Made by a program: the position numbers and the translations under genes. The notes under the pieces are model-generated. The model ran no database searches, was not told the origin of the DNA, and saw nothing but the letters and a program-made list of their open reading frames with translations. From NCBI RefSeq assembly GCF_020179835.1, contig NZ_JAIUDA010000006.1, forward strand, positions 298,291 through 362,290: 64,000 nucleotides of DNA, written 5' to 3'. Source of the DNA: Pantoea sp. alder81 (GTDB lineage Bacteria > Pseudomonadota > Gammaproteobacteria > Enterobacterales > Enterobacteriaceae). Of this stretch, positions 40,239 through 49,099 are shown in pieces (within the stretch, counting starts at the first letter, position 1; the number at the start of each line of letters is the position of its first letter).

Positions 40239-42866
40239 ATGAGCAAGAGCACTGCTGAGATCCGTCAAGCGTTTCTCGACTTTTTTCATAGCAAGGGACA
40301 TCAGGTTGTAGCCAGCAGCTCCCTCGTACCGAATAACGACCCAACGTTGCTGTTTACCAATGCGGGAATGGTGCAGTTTAAAGACGTTTTCCTCGGTCAG
40401 GATAAACGCGATTATGCACGCGCAACCACGTCTCAGCGTTGCGTGCGCGCCGGTGGCAAGCACAACGATCTTGAGAACGTTGGCTACACCGCTCGTCACC
40501 ACACCTTCTTTGAAATGCTGGGTAACTTCAGCTTTGGCGACTACTTCAAGAAAGAAGCAATTGCTTATGCCTGGGAACTGCTGACGGGTGAGCAGTGGTT
40601 CAAGCTGCCAAAAGAGCGTTTGTGGGTCACGGTTTATGAAACCGATGATGAAGCTTTCGAAATCTGGGCTAACGATGTCGGTGTACCGCGCGAACGCATC
40701 ATCCGCATCGGCGATAACAAAGGCAGCGCCTACGCATCTGACAACTTCTGGCAGATGGGTGATACCGGCCCTTGCGGTCCATGCACCGAAATTTTCTACG
40801 ATCACGGCGACCATATCTGGGGTGGCCCGCCCGGCAGCCCGGAAGAAGATGGCGATCGCTACATTGAGATCTGGAACATCGTCTTCATGCAGTTCAACCG
40901 TCAGGCCGACGGCACCATGGAACCTTTGCCGAAGCCTTCTGTTGATACCGGTATGGGCCTGGAGCGCATCGCCGCGGTACTGCAGCACGTTAACTCTAAC
41001 TATGAAATCGATCTGTTTGCCAGGCTGATCAAGGCCGTTGCGCAGGTTACTGGTGCAACCGACCTCAATAATAAATCGTTGCGCGTCATCGCTGACCACA
41101 TCCGTTCCTGTGCATTCCTGATCGCTGATGGTGTCATCCCATCGAATGAAAACCGTGGCTACGTGCTGCGCCGCATCATTCGTCGCGCAGTGCGTCATGG
41201 CAATATGGTGGGCGCTAAAGAGGCCTTCTTCTACAAGCTGGTCGCGCCATTGATTGATGTCATGGGCGATGCCGGTGAAGACCTGAAACGCCAGCAGAAG
41301 CATGTTGAAAATGCTCTGAAAAATGAAGAAGAGCAGTTCGCTAAGACGCTGGAACGCGGCCTGGCATTGCTGGATGAAGAGTTGGCCAATCTGCAAGGCG
41401 ATACGCTGGATGGTGAAACGGTCTTCCGTCTGTATGACACCTTCGGTTTCCCGGCGGATTTGACTGCCGATGTCTGCCGCGAGCGCAATCTGAAGATTGA
41501 TGAAGCGGGCTTTGAAACGGCCATGGAACAGCAGCGTCAGCGTGCACGTGAGGCCAGTGGCTTCGGTGCTGACTACAACAGCGTAATTCGCTTTGATGCT
41601 GCCACTGATTTTAAAGGTTATGAGCAACTGCAGGCTGAAGGCACCGTGCAGGCGCTGTTTGTTGACGGCAAGCAGGTCGAGCAGGTTGCTGCTGGTCAGG
41701 ATGCGGTAGTGATTCTGGACCAGACGCCGTTCTACGGAGAATCAGGTGGTCAGGTAGGCGATACCGGTGTGTTAACTGGGCAGAATGCTGAATTCAGCGT
41801 CCAGGATACACAGAAGTATGGCAAAGCCTTTGGTCATATCGGTAAGCTCAACAGCGGTGAGCTGCGTGTTGGCGACCGCCTCAATGCGCAAGTGGACGAA
41901 GAGCGTCGTGCACGTATCATCCTGAACCACTCGGCAACGCATCTGATGCATGAAGCGTTACGCGAAGTATTAGGCGATCATGTGGGTCAGAAAGGCTCGC
42001 TCAACAACGATAAATATCTGCGCTTCGACTTCTCTCATACTGAAGCGATGAAGCCAGAGCAGATTCGTACCGTTGAGGATATCGTTAATACCCAGATTCG
42101 TCGCAATTTACTCATTCAGACTGAAGTGATGGAACTGGATGAAGCGAAAGCGCGTGGCGCAACAGCGTTGTTTGGTGAGAAATATGAACAGCGTGTGCGC
42201 GTGGTCAGCATGGGCGAATACTCCGTTGAGCTGTGTGGCGGTACACACGCTGCGCGCACCGGTGACATCGGTCTGTTCCGCATTCAGTCTGAATCCGGTA
42301 CGGCGGCAGGTGTGCGCCGTATTGAAGCGCTGACGGGTGAGGGCGCGATTGCTCAACTGCATGCGCAAAGCGATCAGATATCTGAAATTGCTCAGGTGGT
42401 TAAAGCCAACAGCAGTAATCTGAATGAGAAGGTGCGCGGTCTGGTTGATCATGTTCGTGCGCTGGAAAAAGAACTGCAGCAGCTGCGTGATCAGCAAGCG
42501 GCGCAAGAAAGTGCCTCGCTCAGCAGTCAAGCGGTGGACGTGAAGGGCACCAAACTGCTGGTCAGCGAGCTCAGCAACGTTGAGCCGAAGATGCTGCGTA
42601 CCATGATGGATGATCTGAAAAATCAGCTCGGCTCGGCCATCATTGTGCTGGCAACCGTTGCGGACGGTAAGGTTTCCCTGATTGCTGGTGTGACCAAAGA
42701 CCTGACCGACCGTGTCAAAGCGGGTGAGTTGGTTGGCGAACTGGCCGCTCAGGTTGGCGGTAAAGGCGGTGGCCGTCCTGATATGGCTCAGGCGGGCGGC
42801 ACAAACCCTGAGGCCCTGTCTGGTGCACTGGCTGGTGTGCCGGAGTGGGTGAGTAACCGACTGTAA
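40239..42866 (+). CDS. alaS: Alanyl-tRNA synthetase
   Basis: AlaS charges tRNA-Ala and edits mischarged serine or glycine. The 875-residue protein begins [21 protein letters not shown], with class II catalytic motifs ([31 protein letters not shown]). The editing domain has the zinc ligands [11 protein letters not shown] (near residue 565) and [13 protein letters not shown] (near 667), and the C-terminal C-Ala domain has [15 protein letters not shown]. Length matches E. coli (876). ATG 40239 is preceded by ccaggaatt. A terminator follows at 42892. Confidence 0.98.
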   Translation: MSKSTAEIRQAFLDFFHSKGHQVVASSSLVPNNDPTLLFTNAGMVQFKDVFLGQDKRDYARATTSQRCVRAGGKHNDLENVGYTARHHTFFEMLGNFSFGDYFKKEAIAYAWELLTGEQWFKLPKERLWVTVYETDDEAFEIWANDVGVPRERIIRIGDNKGSAYASDNFWQMGDTGPCGPCTEIFYDHGDHIWGGPPGSPEEDGDRYIEIWNIVFMQFNRQADGTMEPLPKPSVDTGMGLERIAAVLQHVNSNYEIDLFARLIKAVAQVTGATDLNNKSLRVIADHIRSCAFLIADGVIPSNENRGYVLRRIIRRAVRHGNMVGAKEAFFYKLVAPLIDVMGDAGEDLKRQQKHVENALKNEEEQFAKTLERGLALLDEELANLQGDTLDGETVFRLYDTFGFPADLTADVCRERNLKIDEAGFETAMEQQRQRAREASGFGADYNSVIRFDAATDFKGYEQLQAEGTVQALFVDGKQVEQVAAGQDAVVILDQTPFYGESGGQVGDTGVLTGQNAEFSVQDTQKYGKAFGHIGKLNSGELRVGDRLNAQVDEERRARIILNHSATHLMHEALREVLGDHVGQKGSLNNDKYLRFDFSHTEAMKPEQIRTVEDIVNTQIRRNLLIQTEVMELDEAKARGATALFGEKYEQRVRVVSMGEYSVELCGGTHAARTGDIGLFRIQSESGTAAGVRRIEALTGEGAIAQLHAQSDQISEIAQVVKANSSNLNEKVRGLVDHVRALEKELQQLRDQQAAQESASLSSQAVDVKGTKLLVSELSNVEPKMLRTMMDDLKNQLGSAIIVLATVADGKVSLIAGVTKDLTDRVKAGELVGELAAQVGGKGGGRPDMAQAGGTNPEALSGALAGVPEWVSNRL

Positions 42867-42891
42867 CGAATTAAAACTCAGCATCGTGAGC

Positions 42892-42924
42892 AGCGCCAGA
42901 ATCCCCGTGTTCTGGCGCTTTTTA
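42892..42924 (+). terminator. Rho-independent terminator after alaS
   Basis: AGCGCCAGAA (42892-42901) pairs perfectly with TTCTGGCGCT (42910-42919) and is followed by ttttt. Confidence 0.9.
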
Positions 42925-43028
42925 ACGCGGTGTGCACCCGATAATGACAAAGTCCGGTTGATGTAGTGTATTTCGGCTAAACTAACTATCAGCAGAATGT
43001 ATTGGCGTGGCGATGCACAATGGTGTAT

Positions 43029-43056
43029 TTGTCATAGACATTGTTCAGCGTTATAT
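43029..43056 (+). promoter_or_regulatory. Probable csrA promoter
   Basis: TTGTCA (43029-43034) and TTATAT (43051-43056) are spaced 16 bases, about 60 bases ahead of csrA in a 250-base gap; an overlapping TATGAT (43054) is another -10 option. E. coli csrA has several promoters, so this is probably one of a set. Confidence 0.5.
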
Positions 43057-43116
43057 GATGGATATGGCCGGGAGACCGAACAGGCCCGACTCTTTTAATC
43101 TTTCAAGGAGCAAAGA

Positions 43117-43302
43117 ATGCTTATTCTAACTCGTCGAGTTGGTGAAACCCTCATGATTGGCGATGAGGTGACTGTAACGGTGCTGGGTGTTAAAGGTAAC
43201 CAGGTCCGTATTGGCGTTAATGCGCCTAAAGAAGTTTCGGTGCATCGCGAAGAAATCTATCAGCGTATCCAGGCCGAAAAAACTCAGCAAACGAGTTACT
43301 AA
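43117..43302 (+). CDS. csrA: Carbon storage regulator CsrA
   Basis: CsrA is a homodimeric RNA-binding protein that recognises GGA motifs near ribosome-binding sites and represses or stabilises mRNAs for glycogen, biofilm and motility functions. The 61-residue protein is the full family length: [48 protein letters not shown], including the RNA-contacting arginine near residue 44. ATG 43117 is preceded by caaggagcaaag, which itself contains a GGA, consistent with autoregulation. The upstream kinase BarA of the same circuit is encoded at 1670 in this window. Confidence 0.98.
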   Translation: MLILTRRVGETLMIGDEVTVTVLGVKGNQVRIGVNAPKEVSVHREEIYQRIQAEKTQQTSY

Positions 43303-43312
43303 CGGATTCAGC

Positions 43313-43345
43313 GCCTCGCATCCAGCGAGGCGCTACCGCTTTTCT
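43313..43345 (+). terminator. Rho-independent terminator after csrA
   Basis: gcgcctcgc and gcgaggcgc pair around catcca-type loop sequence and are followed by a pyrimidine-rich taccgctttt. It separates csrA from the tRNA operon. Confidence 0.8.
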
Positions 43346-43515
43346 TCCCGCATTTCTCTTTTCTCCCTGCTTTGATCCCATTTTCTTTCTTCCCATTTTG
43401 TTAACTGCAACGTGCTTTCTCTGTTGATTAATCACTCTTTTTGTCGGTAAAACATCCTAATTGCGCGTCATTTGTGCAAACAAATCGATATCCGGAAAAA
43501 GTCGGGAAAAATTGT

Positions 43516-43543
43516 TTGACTTATAAGTGCGGGAAAGTAATAT
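43516..43543 (+). promoter_or_regulatory. Promoter of the tRNA operon
   Basis: TTGACT (43516-43521) and TAATAT (43538-43543) are spaced 16 bases and followed by a GC-rich discriminator gtgcgcc, the layout of stringently controlled stable-RNA promoters. The tRNA-Ser gene starts 63 bases beyond the -10 box. The remaining bases from 43346 are AT-rich, possibly an upstream activating region. Confidence 0.88.
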
Positions 43544-43606
43544 GTGCGCCACGCAGTGCCGATGAGCAGAAGCAAGTTCAGAAGCACGGTTCGGAAGAAC
43601 GCGTAT

Positions 43607-43699
43607 GGTGAGGTGGCCGAGAGGCTGAAGGCGCTCCCCTGCTAAGGGAGTATGCGGTCAAAAGCTGCATCCGGGGTTCGAATCCCCGCCTCACCGCCA
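43607..43699 (+). tRNA. serV: tRNA-Ser (anticodon GCT)
   Basis: The 93-base sequence runs from ggtgaggtgg to the encoded CCA. It has a seven-base acceptor stem (ggtgagg / cctcacc), a GCT anticodon in cccctgctaaggg, the long variable arm typical of serine tRNAs and a T loop gttcgaatc. It reads AGC/AGU codons and heads the tRNA operon, matching serV in E. coli. Confidence 0.97.
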
Positions 43700-43707
43700 T
43701 TTCCGAT

Positions 43708-43784
43708 GCATCCATAGCTCAGCTGGATAGAGTACTCGGCTACGAACCGAGCGGTCGGAGGTTCGAATCCTCCTGGATGCACCA
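43708..43784 (+). tRNA. tRNA-Arg (anticodon ACG), copy 1
   Basis: A 77-base tRNA from gcatccatag to encoded CCA, with acceptor stem gcatcca / tggatgc and anticodon ACG in cggctacgaaccg, the A being the target of TadA deamination to inosine. It lies eight bases after tRNA-Ser and corresponds to one of the E. coli argV/Y/Z/Q copies. Confidence 0.97.
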
Positions 43785-43869
43785 TTCGGAAAACTGAAGT
43801 AAGAGTGAACGAGCAGTTCCTTTCATGGTGAGTTGTCAGCACCCTGCGTTGTACAAGAATTAACTCGAT

Positions 43870-43946
43870 GCATCCATAGCTCAGCTGGATAGAGTACTCG
43901 GCTACGAACCGAGCGGTCGGAGGTTCGAATCCTCCTGGATGCACCA
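43870..43946 (+). tRNA. tRNA-Arg (anticodon ACG), copy 2
   Basis: This 77-base gene is identical to copy 1, including the CCA end. The 85-base spacer before it is unlike the other spacers. Confidence 0.97.
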
Positions 43947-44004
43947 TTCTTCGTATCATTCCCAGGTTGATTGCAGTAAGTCCATCGTAAGAAAATCTCT
44001 CAAT

Positions 44005-44081
44005 GCATCCATAGCTCAGCTGGATAGAGTACTCGGCTACGAACCGAGCGGTCGGAGGTTCGAATCCTCCTGGATGCACCA
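44005..44081 (+). tRNA. tRNA-Arg (anticodon ACG), copy 3
   Basis: Identical to copies 1 and 2 over 77 bases; separated from copy 2 by a 58-base spacer of unrelated sequence. Confidence 0.97.
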
Positions 44082-44141
44082 TTCTGCTTTCCGCACGCTA
44101 CTCTCAGTGTGTTTCATTAGTCATATCAGTCAGACCCCAAT

Positions 44142-44218
44142 GCATCCATAGCTCAGCTGGATAGAGTACTCGGCTACGAACCGAGCGGTCGGAGGTTCGA
44201 ATCCTCCTGGATGCACCA
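44142..44218 (+). tRNA. tRNA-Arg (anticodon ACG), copy 4
   Basis: Identical to the other three copies; separated from copy 3 by 60 bases. No integrase or repeated 3' end follows, so it is not visibly used as an integration site. The 233 bases to yqaB hold a palindrome aatgctttcaaagcatt (44354-44370) and no clear T-rich terminator. Confidence 0.97.
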
Positions 44219-44451
44219 TCTCCTGTTCAAAACAATCAACGCCTGCTTTCTGAATTTACCTCCCATTTTTCTTCATCACGCAAAAACCACTTATATAACC
44301 GCCATTTATCCCCGGCATCGCCACCTGACCTTTTTCCGAAAACAAAAATAGCTAATGCTTTCAAAGCATTTGCTGTTAAGCACACCTGGCGACAACCTAA
44401 GCGCATTACGCTAAAGTAATGGCTCATTTTGTGGTGCTCGATGGAGTGACA

Positions 44452-45018
44452 ATGTACGACCAATATGATGCCCTGATTTTCGATATGGACGGCACGATCC
44501 TGGATACTGAGCCGACACATCGAAAAGCCTGGCAGCAGGTGCTGAGCCGCTACGGTTTCACCATGGATGAGAAAAAAATGGTGAGCTTTAATGGCGCACC
44601 CACCTGGCAGCTGGCGCAGTACATTCTTGAGCAGAACAACGCTGAGCACGATCCTCATCTGCTGGCCGCAGAGAAAACCGAGGCGCTTAGAGCGATGTTG
44701 CTGGATGACGTGCGTCCGTTACCGTTAATGGACGTGGTGAAAGCGTATCACGGTCGTCGGCCGATGGCGGTGGGCACGGGCAGTGAACACAGCCTGGCAA
44801 AGGCTCTGCTGGAAGCGTTGGGTGTCTATCATCTGTTTGATGCCGTGGTCGGTGCGGATGATGTGCAGCGCCATAAACCTCAACCCGATACCTTTTTACG
44901 CTGCGCCGAATTAATGGGCGTGGCACCTGAACGCTGTGTGGTGTTTGAAGATGCTGACTTTGGTGTTCAGGCGGCGCAAGCCGCGGGCATGGATGTGGTT
45001 GATGTCCGTTTACTGTGA
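44452..45018 (+). CDS. yqaB: Fructose-1-phosphate/6-phosphogluconate phosphatase YqaB (HAD family)
   Basis: This HAD-superfamily hydrolase dephosphorylates small sugar phosphates. The 188 residues include the nucleophile motif ALIFDMDGTILDTEPTH near residues 8-24, VGTGSEHSLAKALLEALG as motif II, and VFEDADFGVQAAQAAGMDVV as motif IV. Length equals E. coli YqaB. I start at ATG 44452 (MYDQYDALIFD) with ggagtgac upstream; an earlier in-frame start adds 11 residues. The stop overlaps the yqaA start. Confidence 0.92.
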   Translation: MYDQYDALIFDMDGTILDTEPTHRKAWQQVLSRYGFTMDEKKMVSFNGAPTWQLAQYILEQNNAEHDPHLLAAEKTEALRAMLLDDVRPLPLMDVVKAYHGRRPMAVGTGSEHSLAKALLEALGVYHLFDAVVGADDVQRHKPQPDTFLRCAELMGVAPERCVVFEDADFGVQAAQAAGMDVVDVRLL

Positions 45019-45443
45019 ATGAATTCCTGACCTATGGATCGTTATTCGGCAGTAGCTTTCTGAGTGCCACCCTGCTTCCGGGAAGTTCAGAGGCTGTGCT
45101 GATTGCTTTGCTGATCGCCCAAAAGGGTTCGATCTATGGATTGTTATTGGCCGCATCAGTGGGAAACACGCTGGGTGGCCTGACCAACATTATTCTTGGT
45201 CGCCTCATGCCGCCAAAAGGGCAGGGGCGATGGCATGACACAGCAATGACGTGGTTACATCGATTGGGACCTGCAGCACTGCTATTAAGCTGGCTGCCGG
45301 TAGTGGGCGACCTGCTTTGCGTGCTTGCAGGCTGGTTGCGCTTTGCCTGGCTGCCCTCGGTGCTGTTCCTCGCCATCGGTAAAACGCTGCGTTATATCGT
45401 TATCGCGACCGCCACATTACAAACAATGCAATGGTGGCATTGA
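45015..45443 (+). CDS. yqaA: DedA-like inner-membrane protein YqaA
   Basis: The 142-residue protein has several membrane segments with the SNARE-associated/VTT-type core: [65 protein letters not shown] and a terminal [11 protein letters not shown]. Start is GTG 45015, overlapping the yqaB stop; no ATG is in frame near by. Family members are small membrane proteins linked to lipid handling and envelope homeostasis; the specific role of YqaA is not established. Confidence 0.9.
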   Translation: MNEFLTYGSLFGSSFLSATLLPGSSEAVLIALLIAQKGSIYGLLLAASVGNTLGGLTNIILGRLMPPKGQGRWHDTAMTWLHRLGPAALLLSWLPVVGDLLCVLAGWLRFAWLPSVLFLAIGKTLRYIVIATATLQTMQWWH

Positions 45444-45516
45444 TTCGCACAGATTCGAGGCTACGGTTAACATTATGCTGAACAAAAATAAATTATTCGC
45501 ACAGCGGGAGGTTAAT

Positions 45517-47079
45517 GTGATCCCGGACGTATCAAAAGCACTTTCCTGGTTGGAAGCGCATCCCGACGCGTTAAAGGGTATCGGCCGTGGCATTGAACGC
45601 GAGACGTTGCGCGTCAATCCGAATGGTCACCTGGCAACGACCGGACATCCTGAATCTCTGGGTTCAGCGCTGAAGCACAGTTGGATCACCACCGATTTTG
45701 CCGAAACGCTGCTGGAGTTCATCACACCTGTCGATCAAAGTATTGATCGTTCACTGGCATTCCTGCGTGATATTCACCGCCACACGGCGCGTGAGTTGGG
45801 TCAGGAACGCATGTGGCCGTTCAGTATGCCAGGTTATGTTGATGATGTTGATAGCATCGAGCTGGCGCAATATGGCAGCTCTAACATCGGCAAGATGAAA
45901 ACGCTCTACCGTCAGGGGCTGAAAAATCGCTATAGCGCACTGATGCAGATTATATCTGGCGTGCACTATAACTTCTCGCTGCCACTGTCGTTCTGGCAGG
46001 AGTGGGCAGACGTTAAAGATGCGGAAAGCGGTAAAGAGACCATCTCTGCCGGTTATCTGCGTCTGATCCGCAACTACTATCGCTTTGGCTGGGTGATCCC
46101 ATACCTGTTTGGTGCCTCACCGGCGATCTGCTCGTCCTTCCTGCAAGGGCGCGAAAGCAAGCTCCCGTTTGAAACAGACGGCAAGGGTACGCTGTGGCTG
46201 CCGTATGCGACTTCACTGCGTCTCAGTGATTTGGGATATACCAACAAGTCACAAAGCGGCCTGGGCATCACCTTTAACTCGCTCGACGGTTACGTTGCTG
46301 CGCTGAAAGCGGCGATCAAAACGCCGTCCGCAGAGTATGAGGCGATGGGAACTAAAGATGCAGACGGCAACTGGTTGCAGCTGAACACTAACGTGTTGCA
46401 GATTGAGAACGAATTGTATGCACCGATTCGTCCAAAACGTGTAACACGTTCGGGTGAAGCGCCTTCTGATGCGCTGTTACGCGGCGGGATCGAGTACATC
46501 GAAGTACGTTCTCTGGATATCAACCCGTTCTCCGCTATTGGCGTGGACGCTAATCAGGCGCGTTTCCTCGACCTGTTCCTGATCTGGTGTACCCTGGCGG
46601 ATGCCCCTGAAATGAGTTCCGACGAACTGCTGTGCAGCCGTAAGAACTGGAACCGCGTGGTCATGGAAGGACGTAAGCCGGGACAGGTGATTGGCGTGGG
46701 TTGTAGCGACACAGAACATCCGCTGGTTGATGTGGGTAAGGCCCTGTTTGCCGACCTGCGTCGTGTGGCCGAAGTGCTCGACAGCAATTACGGCAGCACG
46801 CAATATCAACAGGTTTGCGATCAACTGGTGGCATCGTTTGATGATCCTGAGCTAACCTATTCAGCGCGCATTCTGCATGCCATCAAAGAAAATGGCTTGA
46901 CCGGCGCAGGTGTGGCACTGGCTGAACAGTATCGCCATCTGCTGTGTGAAGAGCCGTTAGAGATTTTGACTGAAGATGACTTTAGTCGTCAGGCGTTGGA
47001 GTCGGTGCAGGCGCAGGAAAAGCTGGAACAGAGCGATACGCTGGATTTCGAAAGCTATCTGGCAGGTCGCGAAGGCTGA
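45517..47079 (+). CDS. gshA: Glutamate-cysteine ligase
   Basis: GshA joins glutamate and cysteine, the first and rate-limiting step of glutathione synthesis, and thus uses the cysteine made by the cys pathway. The 520-residue protein has [26 protein letters not shown] near residues 18-43, [41 protein letters not shown] and [31 protein letters not shown] choose GTG 45517 because gcgggagg lies five bases upstream and the N-terminus VIPDVSKAL matches E. coli, which also uses a non-ATG start; an ATG at 45475 would add 14 residues. Its stop codon lies at the 3' boundary of micA on the other strand. Confidence 0.94.
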   Translation: MIPDVSKALSWLEAHPDALKGIGRGIERETLRVNPNGHLATTGHPESLGSALKHSWITTDFAETLLEFITPVDQSIDRSLAFLRDIHRHTARELGQERMWPFSMPGYVDDVDSIELAQYGSSNIGKMKTLYRQGLKNRYSALMQIISGVHYNFSLPLSFWQEWADVKDAESGKETISAGYLRLIRNYYRFGWVIPYLFGASPAICSSFLQGRESKLPFETDGKGTLWLPYATSLRLSDLGYTNKSQSGLGITFNSLDGYVAALKAAIKTPSAEYEAMGTKDADGNWLQLNTNVLQIENELYAPIRPKRVTRSGEAPSDALLRGGIEYIEVRSLDINPFSAIGVDANQARFLDLFLIWCTLADAPEMSSDELLCSRKNWNRVVMEGRKPGQVIGVGCSDTEHPLVDVGKALFADLRRVAEVLDSNYGSTQYQQVCDQLVASFDDPELTYSARILHAIKENGLTGAGVALAEQYRHLLCEEPLEILTEDDFSRQALESVQAQEKLEQSDTLDFESYLAGREG

Positions 47080-47158
47080 AAAAGAAAATGGCCACATCAT
47101 TGTGGCCAAAATTAACATCTCTGTTGTCAGGGATGATGATAACAAATGCGCGTCTTTC
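47079..47158 (-). ncRNA. micA: Small RNA MicA
   Basis: On the minus strand the RNA begins gaaagacgcgcatttgttat, identical to the E. coli MicA 5' end that pairs with the ompA ribosome-binding region. It continues catcatccctga, then a diverged middle, and ends with the terminator hairpin ttggccac / gtggcca plus ttttcttttt, about 80 bases in all. Location between gshA and luxS, antisense to both, is that of E. coli micA. With Hfq it represses ompA and other outer-membrane protein mRNAs during envelope stress; a sigmaE promoter is visible upstream. Confidence 0.95.
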
Positions 47159-47164
47159 ATATAT

Positions 47165-47192
47165 TCAGACGTTGGGCGAACGGAAAAGTTTC
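47165..47192 (-). promoter_or_regulatory. SigmaE promoter of micA
   Basis: Read on the minus strand, GAAACTT (47192-47186) and TCTGA (47169-47165) are separated by 16 bases and lie seven bases before the micA 5' end at 47158. This fits the sigmaE consensus very well. Confidence 0.9.
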
Positions 47193-47229
47193 ATCGTTTT
47201 AAAAAAAATCTCAAAACAGGAGGTGACGT

Positions 47230-47745
47230 ATGCCACTACTGGATAGTTTTACTGTTGATCACACCATCATGGGCGCACCTGCCGTGCGCGTTGCAAAAAC
47301 CATGAACACTCCGCATGGCGATACCATCACCGTTTTTGACCTGCGTTTCTGCCGTCCGAATATCGATATTCTGACTGAGCGCGGTATCCATACGCTGGAG
47401 CACCTGTTTGCCGGCTTTATGCGTAATCACCTCAACGGTGATGGCGTAGAAATCGTTGATATCTCGCCAATGGGGTGCCGCACCGGCTTCTACATGAGCC
47501 TGATTGGTGAACCTGACGAGCAGCGCGTAGCGAAAGCGTGGAAAGGGGCGATGGAAGACGTTCTGAAAGTGAAAGAACAGAGCCAGATCCCGGAACTGAA
47601 TGAATACCAGTGTGGTAGCTACAAGCTGCACTCACTCGACGAAGCGCAGCAGATCGCGCGCAACGTGTTGGCGCATGACATTGGCGTGAACCGTAACGAA
47701 GATCTGAAACTGCCGGCTGAGAAGCTGAAAGAGCTGCACATCTAG
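47230..47745 (+). CDS. luxS: S-ribosylhomocysteine lyase LuxS
   Basis: LuxS cleaves S-ribosylhomocysteine to homocysteine and the precursor of autoinducer-2. The 171-residue protein has metal ligands His54 and His58 in [15 protein letters not shown], the third, Cys128, in [13 protein letters not shown], and the catalytic-region cysteine in [11 protein letters not shown]. Length equals E. coli. ATG 47230 is preceded by caggaggtgacg, a very strong ribosome-binding site. micA is transcribed divergently just upstream, so the long luxS leader may overlap it. Confidence 0.98.
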   Translation: MPLLDSFTVDHTIMGAPAVRVAKTMNTPHGDTITVFDLRFCRPNIDILTERGIHTLEHLFAGFMRNHLNGDGVEIVDISPMGCRTGFYMSLIGEPDEQRVAKAWKGAMEDVLKVKEQSQIPELNEYQCGSYKLHSLDEAQQIARNVLAHDIGVNRNEDLKLPAEKLKELHI

Positions 47746-47765
47746 TGCCTGCCTGAGCAGAAATG

Positions 47766-47796
47766 AAAACGCCGCGAACTTCGCGGCGTTTTTTTG
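47766..47796. terminator. Bidirectional terminator between luxS and yfjD
   Basis: AAAACGCCGCGA and TCGCGGCGTTTTTT form a strong stem with A and T tracts on the two sides, serving the convergent luxS and yfjD. Confidence 0.92.
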
Positions 47797-47799
47797 GCT

Positions 47800-49086
47800 T
47801 CAGGAACCGATGGAGGATTTCAGCGGATGATGCGGGGTAATGCGCACCTGCTTCACCATGTTGTCTTGGACATCGAGGATATCAACATCGTACTTACCGA
47901 TTTTCACTCGGGTATCAACCAACGGAATCTCTTCCAGCGCCTCCAGCAACATGCCATTGATGGTGCGCGCTTCATCTTCGGGTAACGTCCAGTTGAAGGC
48001 TTTATTGATTTCACGCACGTTGGCGCTGCCCTCAATCAATACTGAGCCATCATTCTGCGGCATCACTTCTTCCGCCAGCGAAGGAGACATGGACGTCGTA
48101 AAGTCGCCAACAATCTCTTCCAGAATGTCTTCAATGGTCACCAGCCCTTTAATGTCACCATATTCATCGACCACTAAGCCGGCTTTCTTCTTATTGCGCT
48201 GGAATTTTACCAACTGCACATTCAGTGGGGTGCCTTCTGGCACATAATAAATTTCATCAGCGGCGCGCAGCAGGCGATCTTTGTTGAATTCTTTCTTCTC
48301 AGTCATCATGCGCCAGGCTTCACGCACACGCAGCATGCCAACTGAATCATCCAGTGAGTCGCGGAACAGCACAATGCGTCCATGTGGCGAGTTGCTCAGC
48401 TGGCGCACAATCGATTTCCAGTCATCGTTGATATTGATGCCGACAATTTCATTACGCGGCACCATGATGTCATCAACACTGACCTTTTCCAGATCCAGCA
48501 CCGACAGCAGCATGTCCTGATTACGACGTGACATCAGCGAGCGTGACTCATAGACGATGGTACGCAACTCTTCTTTACTCAGGGCAGAATTGATGGAGCC
48601 TTCCGTCTTGATACCGACCATGCGCATCAGAATGCGGGTGATGGTGTTAAGCAGCCAGACCAAAGGCAGCATCACATATTGCAGTGGAGCCAACAGTACG
48701 CTGCTCGGATAGGCGACTTTTTCGGGATAGAGCGCCGCAATTGTTTTCGGCAACACTTCGGCAAACACCAACACCACAAAAGTCAGGATGCCGGTTGCAA
48801 TCGCGACGCCCGCGTCGCCGTAAAGGCGCATGCCGACAATGGTGCCCAACGCGGAAGCGAGAATATTGACGAGGTTATTGCCAATCAAAACCAAACTGAT
48901 GAGACGATCGGGACGACGCAGCAGTTTCTCAACGCGGCGTGCGCCGCGGTTACCGGTTTTGGCTTTATGGCGCAGTTTGTAACGATTGAGCGTCATCATG
49001 CCGGTCTCTGAACCGGAGAAGTACGCAGAGACCAGCACCATGATGACCAGCGTAACGATCAGCGTGGTGGTTGAAACATGTTCCAA
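47800..49086 (-). CDS. yfjD: CNNM/CBS-domain membrane protein YfjD (CorB/CorC family)
   Basis: The 428-residue protein has an N-terminal CNNM domain with four hydrophobic segments (TTTLIVTLVIMVLVSAYFSGSETGMM, GVAIATGILTFVVLVFAEVLPKT), a CBS pair (VDDIMVPRNEIVGI and VDEYGDIKGLVTIEDILEEIVGDF) and a CorC_HlyC domain. The family is associated with magnesium and cobalt efflux. The start codon is TTG 49086 (LEHVSTTTL), with aaagga upstream; E. coli YfjD starts with the matching MEHISTTTL. It is the downstream partner of ypjD. Confidence 0.92.
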   Translation of the reverse strand: MEHVSTTTLIVTLVIMVLVSAYFSGSETGMMTLNRYKLRHKAKTGNRGARRVEKLLRRPDRLISLVLIGNNLVNILASALGTIVGMRLYGDAGVAIATGILTFVVLVFAEVLPKTIAALYPEKVAYPSSVLLAPLQYVMLPLVWLLNTITRILMRMVGIKTEGSINSALSKEELRTIVYESRSLMSRRNQDMLLSVLDLEKVSVDDIMVPRNEIVGININDDWKSIVRQLSNSPHGRIVLFRDSLDDSVGMLRVREAWRMMTEKKEFNKDRLLRAADEIYYVPEGTPLNVQLVKFQRNKKKAGLVVDEYGDIKGLVTIEDILEEIVGDFTTSMSPSLAEEVMPQNDGSVLIEGSANVREINKAFNWTLPEDEARTINGMLLEALEEIPLVDTRVKIGKYDVDILDVQDNMVKQVRITPHHPLKSSIGS

Positions 49087-49099
49087 CGCAAGAATTCCT

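Noticed and set aside
40140..41627. A 495-codon open frame antisense to alaS
   Set aside because: It lies entirely opposite the strongly supported alaS frame, has no recognisable domain and follows the GC-periodic pattern of antisense shadows.
42108..42950. A 280-codon open frame antisense to the end of alaS
   Set aside because: It overlaps the alaS coding region and its terminator and shows no domain.
43642..44151. Open frames across the tRNA cluster (minus 43642-44082, plus 43939-44151), including the repeated [21 protein letters not shown] peptide
   Set aside because: They are translations of the tRNA-Arg and tRNA-Ser genes; this peptide is a well-known artefact of tRNA loci in protein databases.
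43700..44451. Genomic island or prophage at the tRNA array
   Set aside because: There is no integrase, no duplicated tRNA end and no composition shift; yqaB-yqaA-gshA follow as in relatives.
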